Both the position numbers and the translations under genes were made by a program. From Desulfobacteraceae bacterium (GTDB taxonomy: Bacteria; Desulfobacterota; Desulfobacteria; Desulfobacterales; UBA5616): DNA of 58,048 nt. Below are positions 52,340 through 58,048 of the stretch, piece after piece. The DNA is taken from contig VMSV01000013.1 of NCBI GenBank assembly GCA_013791935.1, positions 1-58,048 on the forward strand, read 5' to 3'. The notes under the pieces are model-generated. The model was not told where the DNA came from, searched no databases, and was given only the letters and a program-made list of their open reading frames with translations. Each line of letters starts with the position of its first letter. Position 1 is the stretch's first letter.

Positions 52340-53841
52340 TTGATTTCTTCTCCCACCGTGTATCTTCCGAACAGGTCCGCAGTCACCAGGGAGCGTTCCA
52401 GCAGATCGCTCAACCCTTGGGTATCCAAGTCCGGATAAACCGAAAGCAGACGGATTTGGGCGTCTTCATAGGAGGAGGCGGCCAGAACCGCTTCCAGAAT
52501 CTTCTTTTCATGGTCCGCGAACAAAGCCCCGGCTTTCTCAACGCCTTGATCGGCCAGGCCTTCGATGGCCTGCTGCTCCGGGGTGAAGCCTGGTTTTTCC
52601 GCGAACTCGCCGGGTTTTGTGTTGACGGGCGGCTCTTTTTCAGGATGTGCTGACCCGGACCCGGCCACCACATCCTCCTTGGCATCCGGTTCCGGAATCC
52701 CGTAGGTGTCGTAAAAATACCGGGTGGGGATTTTTAACCCGATCCTGGAAAGAATCTCGTCACGCTCGGCCAGGGGCTTTAAGTCTTCTTCTTCCTCCGT
52801 CCGGAGCCACAGGGTGGGATACTTCTCCACCCCTGCAAAATTATAATCCACGATCCAATGCACCAGCGTGTCGTTGACCACTTCGGACAGCAGGTCCGCA
52901 TCGGCTTTTTTCAGGTCCTGGCGCACATCGTTATGTACTTTTCCGGCTGCCAAAGAGCCTTCTCCTTTGACTTCCGTGGTGAGGGTCTGGCCCAGGACCG
53001 CTTTGGAAACCTGCCGGTCCATGTAATCGCACAGGGATTCGTAGGTCACATTGCCGGACCGGGCCGCTTCCAGCAGCTCGATCTCCATCGTGTCGGGCGT
53101 GGCAATGCCTGTTTCGGACTGGATGGCGTCCAGGGCCTCCACCAGTTTTGCGATCCCGGCCGCATCCGTGCCCGGCGGGTATTTGCCGTGGCCCGTGGGC
53201 ATTCCGAATTTTTCCAGAAACACCAGCCAGAACTTGATACCGTTTTTCTTGAACCATACGGGCCACCAGAGCTTTTGCCCCAGGCCGCAGCCATAGGGAT
53301 TGTCCGAACTGCCATAACTGAAAACAATGAATTTCCGGTCCGGCACGGATTCCCCGTCAATCGTGTTGGCCGGGGTTAAAAGTCGCAGCTCCCGGTTCAT
53401 GTCGAATGAAAAGCGCCTGGGATGTTTGCCGATGATTTTTTCCGGAACCCAGGCTCCGTCCTTTTGCCCCCACAGGATTTCTGCCACAAAGAAGCCGTAA
53501 AGCGTGGCCTGCATCAGTTCCTGCAAAGCCTGGGTGAAATTGGCGTACCGAAGGGCCGATTCCACAAACTCCGCAACTTCTTTGGCTTTGGCCGATTCGT
53601 CCGCAGGCTGAACTTCCCACTCGCACCCGGCAATGGCCAGGTACCGGCTCTGCAGCACCGCCGCCGCGTGGGGGTCCCGGGCCACTTCGTCGTAAAGCTT
53701 AAGACCCTTGCCCGTGGCTTCCGAGCGAAGCACCGGGTCCGGGTTTTCCATGCGATTGAGCCACCCGGAGAAAATATCGATATCTTTTTCCGCAATGGCG
53801 ATCTCCGGGGTGAGGGGCTTTTTGATGTTTGCTTCAGCCAT
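52336..53841 (-). CDS. Portal protein (Mu gp29-like, DUF935)
   Basis: 501 residues: DEVARDPHAAAVLQSRYLAI then TLYGFFVAEILWGQKDGAWV and WLVFLEKFGMPTGHGKYPPG; QVSKAVLGQTLTTEVKGEGS is a DUF935 hallmark. Forms the DNA gate at one head vertex. Overlaps both neighbours. Confidence 0.93.
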   Translation of the reverse strand: MAEANIKKPLTPEIAIAEKDIDIFSGWLNRMENPDPVLRSEATGKGLKLYDEVARDPHAAAVLQSRYLAIAGCEWEVQPADESAKAKEVAEFVESALRYANFTQALQELMQATLYGFFVAEILWGQKDGAWVPEKIIGKHPRRFSFDMNRELRLLTPANTIDGESVPDRKFIVFSYGSSDNPYGCGLGQKLWWPVWFKKNGIKFWLVFLEKFGMPTGHGKYPPGTDAAGIAKLVEALDAIQSETGIATPDTMEIELLEAARSGNVTYESLCDYMDRQVSKAVLGQTLTTEVKGEGSLAAGKVHNDVRQDLKKADADLLSEVVNDTLVHWIVDYNFAGVEKYPTLWLRTEEEEDLKPLAERDEILSRIGLKIPTRYFYDTYGIPEPDAKEDVVAGSGSAHPEKEPPVNTKPGEFAEKPGFTPEQQAIEGLADQGVEKAGALFADHEKKILEAVLAASSYEDAQIRLLSVYPDLDTQGLSDLLERSLVTADLFGRYTVGEEIK

Positions 53842-55369
53842 TTAAAAACCTTTCGGTTCGGGTGTGCGTGCGTTTGGTGCCGGTGGATTGGAATTCGATC
53901 ACGCCGTATCCGTCAATGTTCCTCGCCGCGAATACCGCCAGGCACTTGGCAACGGCCGCATCCCCGTGGCGTTTTCCACCCACCCGGCTCAGGGTCCTGG
54001 CATCCGACGGCACCCGTGGAATGCCTTGGATCTTCTTGATGGCCCGGAAATCATCCAGAATATCGTTGTCCCTTGGAATGCTGGTGGTCTTGTCTTCAAA
54101 GCACGCCTTCATGGGCGGCATGTTTTCCAGGTACCAGGCCGAAGAAAAAGCCACCTGCTGAATCCGGTCTTCCCCGTACTTCTGCATGGCCCGCTCGGCC
54201 AGAAAAGCCCCGTTTCCCCCTTTGTCCAAAGCCCCCCCGCATAATTTTGGAAGCCGGTCCGCCACATAAAAAAGCGCCTGTTCCTGCTGGGTGAACGGGC
54301 AGTCCCGAAGCTCCAGCAGAAAGGGCGTCCAGTATTTCAGGCCGGGCATTTCCTGCAGGGGCCAGATAACCGTCAAATCGCAGGTCCGCCCGAAATCCTC
54401 GCCAAACCAGGATTTCCGGTCGGTCAGCACCTTGGCTTTCAGAATCGGTAACACTTCGGCTTCCAGCCAGGCTGCCATGTCTTTATAGCGAACGTCATCC
54501 GGCCAGTGGACAAAGTCCTTGGCCGGAGGCATCCAGCGGATCACCGGGATCTCATCGCTCATGCACGCCTCGATCATCATGCGGGTGAGATAGGCTCCGC
54601 CGCCCTTGGCCGGAACGCACAGCAATTCCTCTTCCGCGTCATCCCCGTAAAAATCGAACAAGGACGCCCGCCATTGCGCTTCAGCCCCGGCGGACCATTC
54701 TTTTTTGAGCCGCAAACAAATCCGCTGATACAGCCCCTGCTCCAGGGCGTCATCAATCGTCACCCGGTGCAGGCTGTAGGGTTTCCGGGCCTTGCGTACG
54801 TCGTTGATCAGCTCGTTGAACGGATGGTCATCCCCGTTGTGGGTGGAGATGATCACCACCCGGCCGCCCCACATGAGCATGGCCATGGCCGCCTTGAGCA
54901 GCCCGGCCAGATCGTCGTGAAAAGCAGCCTCGTCAATCACAATCTTGCCCTGTTTTCCGCGAAGGTTGGCGGGCCGGGAGGAAAGGGCCACCACCTTGAA
55001 TCCCGAGGGGAACTTTATCCGGAACGCCTGGATATCTTTTTTCTCCGCCCCTTCATCTTCCCAGATGAATTCTTCGATTTCGCCCGCCGCCTGATTGTAA
55101 AACCGGCTCCACATGGCGCAATCCTCGATAAACTCCAGGGCCATGTCCTTGTTGTAGCCGATGTAGAACACATCCATGCCGGACTCGCTGGCGGCCAGAA
55201 GGGCGTCATCCGCAGCCTCGCCCCAGGACAGGCCGATGCGCCGGGATTTCTCCATGATTTTCACAGGGGAAAGATCGGCCACCCATTTTTTCTGATAGGG
55301 AAGAAAAACATCCGGACACAGATCCGGACGCCGCAACTCCCTGTTTTCTTTTCCCGGCCAGCCCTTCAT
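53834..55369 (-). CDS. Terminase large subunit (Mu gp28-like)
   Basis: 511 residues. Walker A-type EKSRRIGLSWGEAADDALLA, Walker B with catalytic Glu KIVIDEAAFHDDL, coupling motif VVIISTHNG, and nuclease-domain acid WFGEDFGRTCDLTVIWPL. Packages DNA by headful after transposition. Overlaps portal by 8 nt. Confidence 0.94.
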   Translation of the reverse strand: MKGWPGKENRELRRPDLCPDVFLPYQKKWVADLSPVKIMEKSRRIGLSWGEAADDALLAASESGMDVFYIGYNKDMALEFIEDCAMWSRFYNQAAGEIEEFIWEDEGAEKKDIQAFRIKFPSGFKVVALSSRPANLRGKQGKIVIDEAAFHDDLAGLLKAAMAMLMWGGRVVIISTHNGDDHPFNELINDVRKARKPYSLHRVTIDDALEQGLYQRICLRLKKEWSAGAEAQWRASLFDFYGDDAEEELLCVPAKGGGAYLTRMMIEACMSDEIPVIRWMPPAKDFVHWPDDVRYKDMAAWLEAEVLPILKAKVLTDRKSWFGEDFGRTCDLTVIWPLQEMPGLKYWTPFLLELRDCPFTQQEQALFYVADRLPKLCGGALDKGGNGAFLAERAMQKYGEDRIQQVAFSSAWYLENMPPMKACFEDKTTSIPRDNDILDDFRAIKKIQGIPRVPSDARTLSRVGGKRHGDAAVAKCLAVFAARNIDGYGVIEFQSTGTKRTHTRTERFLNG

Positions 55370-55371
55370 CG

Positions 55372-55959
55372 CTATAGCCCCAATATTTTGGCGCGGATAT
55401 CGTTGGCCACCTCATCGGACAGCCCGCCTTTTTTCAAAGCCTTGCCCTCTGCATCCGCATATTTCTCCCGCATCTTCTCCACCAGTTCCACGGCCTGCTT
55501 GATCTCTTTCACTGCCGACAGAGATATGCCCCCCGGCTGGGTCAGCATGGTGTTCAACTTCTTCTCGATCACATCCCCCAGGGCCATCACCGCGTCCTCC
55601 GGAGTCTTGATCACCCGGTTATCCGCAGGCAGGGTCTGGACCGGCTCAACCCCGGAAACAGCCTTGTTCGCCACGGCTTCCAGTCGGGCCACCGCATACA
55701 CCGACTGGGGGTCCAGGCTGTTGAGCGCTTTTTCAATCAACCGCTGCCGCAGGATCACCGTGTCCCGCCGGATGGAGGATAAGCTTTCCCGGTATTCCCG
55801 TTTCCGCTCTCCCCATCCGGATTCCGCGCCCCAGCGTTTCAACTGGGAATCCGATACGCCCGTGGCCTCGGCCACCTGCTCATAGGTCAGGCCGTCCACC
55901 ACATAAAGCTCCTCGGCCCTGAACCGGATTTCCAGCGGGATCTCCTTGCCCATTGTCAT
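55372..55959 (-). CDS. Small terminase subunit (DUF1804-like, Mu gp27)
   Basis: 195 residues with an N-terminal helix-turn-helix (RFRAEELYVVDGLTYEQVAE then TGVSDSQLKRWGAESGW) followed by coiled helices. Such proteins recognise the packaging site and start the large subunit. ATGA overlap with the preceding coiled-coil gene. Confidence 0.85.
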   Translation of the reverse strand: MTMGKEIPLEIRFRAEELYVVDGLTYEQVAEATGVSDSQLKRWGAESGWGERKREYRESLSSIRRDTVILRQRLIEKALNSLDPQSVYAVARLEAVANKAVSGVEPVQTLPADNRVIKTPEDAVMALGDVIEKKLNTMLTQPGGISLSAVKEIKQAVELVEKMREKYADAEGKALKKGGLSDEVANDIRAKILGL

Positions 55960-56201
55960 CTCCCCAGGGCGTTATGAAGGGCTTTAATTTCTGAGGCCAG
56001 CTCCTTGTATCGGATCTGCTTTTCCGCCAGTTCAACGGCCTGCTGGGCCGCGACATCGCAGGATAGGTCATCGATCTCGACATAGGGAGACAATGCGCTC
56101 CGCACAGAAGCAACCAGGCCCCGTATGGACAGGGCCAGTGTTTTCAATTGTTCTTCTTTTTCCACCAGGTGACCGCGCATCTCTGCGAGTTCTCTATTCA
56201 T
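55956..56201 (-). CDS. Small coiled-coil phage protein
   Basis: 81 residues from ATG 56201: NRELAEMRGHLVEKEEQLKT, then AVELAEKQIRYKELASEIKA. Predicted almost entirely helical; corresponds in place to Mu gp26. Overlaps both neighbours by 4 nt. Confidence 0.7.
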   Translation of the reverse strand: MNRELAEMRGHLVEKEEQLKTLALSIRGLVASVRSALSPYVEIDDLSCDVAAQQAVELAEKQIRYKELASEIKALHNALGR

Positions 56202-56608
56202 CCTGTGGGGCCTTTCTCCCGTATCATGGGGCAAAACATATTATTGGTGATCTTCTCCACCAGGCGCGTCTGGCACTGGGTGTTGAGGCTGATGATGTCC
56301 AGGGTTTCCTTGAAAAGCAGTTCCTGCCGGTTGTACATGCGGGAGTAATCCTCCACCAGGCGCACGTTGTTTTCGTATAAATGCCGGATCTGGGACACTT
56401 CATCCTTGTACTGGCTTAAGGTTTGGCTCAGGTTCTCTTTGTACTGTTGCAGGATGGCGGTCACATCGATCAGATGGCGGGTCTGCCTTTTTTGCCGGTC
56501 TTTAAAAAAGAAAAACCACATCCCTGCGATGATCATAAAAAAGATCAGGCCCAGGAGCCCGAATTCTTTTGCCATGTCAAACCCGATTTTCAGCCACGTG
56601 CCTTCCAC
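56198..56608 (-). CDS. Membrane-anchored coiled-coil protein (spanin or gp25-like)
   Basis: 136 residues from GTG 56608 (GGAGG 7 nt upstream). One membrane helix (about 18-36, LLGLIFFMIIAGMWFFFF) followed by a basic turn and a long coiled coil. Similar Mu-like genes (DUF2730, gp25) have this layout; an inner-membrane spanin is also possible. The stop TGA overlaps the next ATG. Confidence 0.65.
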   Translation of the reverse strand: MEGTWLKIGFDMAKEFGLLGLIFFMIIAGMWFFFFKDRQKRQTRHLIDVTAILQQYKENLSQTLSQYKDEVSQIRHLYENNVRLVEDYSRMYNRQELLFKETLDIISLNTQCQTRLVEKITNNMFCPMIREKGPTG

Positions 56609-56821
56609 TTAACGGCCTCCGCATTGTTCGAAATCAGCCTGGCAGGTCACACAGCGCCTGCATCCTGGTTCTGCCTTGCGCCGCCTCTCCGGCATGGGAT
56701 CGCCGCAGGCCTCGCAATGGGTTTTAGATTCCAAGGGAAGAGGGTTTTTCCGCATGGCTTTCAAGGAAAGCCGCAAATACTTCCGTTCCATGCCTTGGGC
56801 CAGGTCTGCTTCATCCGGCAC
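56609..56821 (-). CDS. DksA/TraR-family C4 zinc finger protein
   Basis: 70 residues: CEACGDPMPERRRKAEPGCR then RCVTCQADFE, a CxxC-x17-CxxC zinc finger of the TraR/DksA type. TraR-like proteins act in the RNA polymerase secondary channel and can alter host transcription. GTG start shares one base with the holin stop. Confidence 0.85.
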   Translation of the reverse strand: MPDEADLAQGMERKYLRLSLKAMRKNPLPLESKTHCEACGDPMPERRRKAEPGCRRCVTCQADFEQCGGR

Positions 56822-57258
56822 TACGCCCCCCGTTTTCCGGTGATCATCTCAACCAGTTTGCCGTCAACGCCGCGTTTTTCAGCAGATCTGCCGATCACCC
56901 AGATACCGCACACCCCGGTCCAGGCCCACCAGAATTCCTCCGGGAGTTTCAGGGCAGGCAGGGTCTGGGAGGAGATAAACGATAAAATCGGAAACGCCAC
57001 GTGCACCATGAAGATAAAGACCAGCCCGGCATAAACCATCGTGGGCCTGGCCCGCTTGGTATAATTGTCCGCCTGCTGCATTTCAGCCACGATCACGGCC
57101 TTTTGGAAATCAATCACCGTCCGTTCCCGGCTTTCCAGCAGGTCCTGAAGTTTGAGCTGGAGCTCGGCCTGTTCCGCTCCGGTAAGTTTCGGAGGCAGGA
57201 TCTTTTCCACAATGGTTTTGGCCAGATCCGCAATTGATCCGATTCCTGTTAAATCCAT
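56821..57258 (-). CDS. Holin (3TM family)
   Basis: 145 residues: helical N-terminus, then ARPTMVYAGLVFIFMVHVAF, and EFWWAWTGVCGIWVIGRSAE, the RPxxxxY...W...GvwvigR pattern of 3TM (GTA-type) holins. Makes the membrane lesion for the endolysin. RBS AGGGGGCAAG. Confidence 0.85.
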   Translation of the reverse strand: MDLTGIGSIADLAKTIVEKILPPKLTGAEQAELQLKLQDLLESRERTVIDFQKAVIVAEMQQADNYTKRARPTMVYAGLVFIFMVHVAFPILSFISSQTLPALKLPEEFWWAWTGVCGIWVIGRSAEKRGVDGKLVEMITGKRGA

Positions 57259-57273
57259 CTTGCCCCCTTGCGA

Positions 57274-57735
57274 CTAGGGTTTAATCCTGCTTTTTCCGTA
57301 CATGGCCGCACGGACCATTTTCATGTCCATGTTTGGGCAGGTTTTCCCGGAGTTGAATTCATAGTGGCCGTACACATTGTCCCAGGTAAGCCCAAACTCC
57401 CCCAGAATATGGACCACGGTGGGCAGGGCCGAATAAAGCTGCAGGGCCGTAAAGTGGTGCCGCCCGATCAAACAGATCCCGACGCTGTCCAGGTTTTGAT
57501 CCGCGCAGTGCGCGCCGATTTCCCGGAGCTGCCGCCCCTGTTGAATGATGCCGTCCATCTTGGGATTAAAGGGTTTTCCGTGATCGGTCACGCCATTGGT
57601 GATCACATAATGATACCCGCAGCCGGTCCAGCCGCGTGCTTTGTGCCAGGAATCAATGAGTGCAACGTCCCCGAAATCGGAATCGCTACAATGGAGAATG
57701 ATTTTCTTGATGGAGGATAAAGGTCGAAGTCCCAT
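57274..57735 (-). CDS. Endolysin: N-acetylmuramoyl-L-alanine amidase (Amidase_2)
   Basis: 153 residues from ATG 57735. KKIILHCSDSDFGDVALIDS (zinc His), WTGCGYHYVITNGVTDHGKP, IGAHCADQNLDSVGICLIGR and the final VYGHYEFNSGKTCPNMDM (zinc His and Cys/Asp) show an amidase_2 fold. The start lies right at the end of a terminator T-tract. A TTG start at 57774 would fall inside the terminator. Confidence 0.9.
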   Translation of the reverse strand: MGLRPLSSIKKIILHCSDSDFGDVALIDSWHKARGWTGCGYHYVITNGVTDHGKPFNPKMDGIIQQGRQLREIGAHCADQNLDSVGICLIGRHHFTALQLYSALPTVVHILGEFGLTWDNVYGHYEFNSGKTCPNMDMKMVRAAMYGKSRIKP

Positions 57736-57810
57736 AAAAAAACGCCCGGTGCCTTTCAAAAATGTTTCTGCCAATTTTTACAGCAACAGTTTTGAAAAAC
57801 ACCGGGCGTT
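57736..57810 (-). terminator. Terminator in the endolysin leader
   Basis: AACGCCCGGTG (57810-57800) pairs with CACCGGGCGTT (57751-57741), extended by TTTTTCAAAA / TTTTGAAAG; the minus strand continues with TTTTTTTATGG. A strong rho-independent terminator of about 70 nt whose T-tract touches the endolysin start codon. Confidence 0.8.
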
Positions 57811-57862
57811 CAAGAAAGGAACTATAATGAAACTTCGCCCTACAGTACTTACAGTTGTGTGT

Positions 57863-57892
57863 AATTTACAATAAAGCTTTCGGAAATGTCAA
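57863..57892 (-). promoter_or_regulatory. Probable late promoter
   Basis: TTGACA (57892-57887), 18-nt spacer, TAAATT (57868-57863). The start would be about 57855, giving a leader of about 120 nt that contains the terminator. TTACA...TGTAA (inverted) and two copies of TACAGT lie just downstream, a possible operator. Confidence 0.6.
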
Positions 57893-58048
57893 GGGTAATT
57901 CATACTGCGGAATTTTTATTTAGTTTGAGGGGCGGGCTGTTAATAATTGGATGCTGTGCGATTAAGCCTTTGCAATAACACAAGTGATTTGTAACTTGAA
58001 ATAAGATAGTCAATCTTTATCAAGAACTTTTCTTAGCCCGTCGCCTAA
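57893..58048. other. Right edge, no gene seen
   Basis: AT-rich sequence with no open frame of note. It may contain promoter elements for the next prophage region. Confidence 0.4.

Noticed and set aside
54506-55885. Long plus-strand open frame (459 codons) opposite the terminase genes
   Set aside because: It is fully antisense to two well-recognised genes with strong motifs, has no ribosome binding site pattern or family features, and is typical of GC-rich antisense frames.

Overview
The window looks like chromosome from a Gram-negative sulfate-reducer-like bacterium (Desulfobacterota, probably Desulfobacterales). This is inferred from the gene families and repeat style (ThrH next to Hom, a multi-heme-free but copper-exporting island, RAYT and REP debris, short palindromes of the GGGCGGG...CCCGCCC type); no marker gene in the window fixes the species.

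Region 1 (1-12.9 kb) starts with the N-terminus of a phosphotriesterase-like hydrolase. Then comes a probable old genomic island of about 12.4 kb, bounded by a degraded 3' copy of the initiator tRNA gene (about 340-456) and the intact tRNA-fMet gene (12782-12858). The island carries a broken tyrosine integrase, collapsed toxin-antitoxin genes, an Sfp-type phosphopantetheinyl transferase, a cassette of ABC exporter genes (including a permease fused to an M1-type aminopeptidase and a duplicated ATPase whose 3' end was replaced by a REP hairpin), a CPBP-like membrane protein and a graveyard of IS200-, DDE- and IS4-type transposase fragments.

Region 2 (12.9-29 kb) is core chromosome. The minus-strand group alaC-hom-thrH-yggU runs towards tRNA-fMet. 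The other genes are purM, tsaD, nagZ, copZ-copA, a large secreted YXWGXW-repeat protein, argJ and a hybrid histidine kinase. A 123-bp sequence occurs twice in inverted orientation (12556-12678 and 26979-27101), bracketing this block.

Region 3 (29.2-33.6 kb) is accessory: a fused relic of YedK and BrnT followed by an intact BrnA-type antitoxin, a MntA-HepT pair, a 438-bp inverted-repeat-bounded RAYT relic, and a class II Fic protein lying between two diverged direct repeats.

Region 4 (33.6-57.9 kb) is the late half of a Mu-like prophage, all on the minus strand and read from right to left: promoter and terminator leader, endolysin, holin, DksA/TraR zinc finger, membrane/coiled-coil proteins, small and large terminase, portal, minor head protein with a PBECR-type nuclease domain, gpG, protease/scaffold with a nested start, decoration and capsid proteins, gp36, gp37, DUF2635, sheath, tube, tail chaperone with a probable -2 frameshift, tape measure, gp43-gp48 baseplate genes, a short tail fibre, a large receptor-binding protein with a possible glycosidase domain, and a Dam-type methylase. 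No transposase or early control genes are inside the window; they would lie past the right edge if the prophage is complete.
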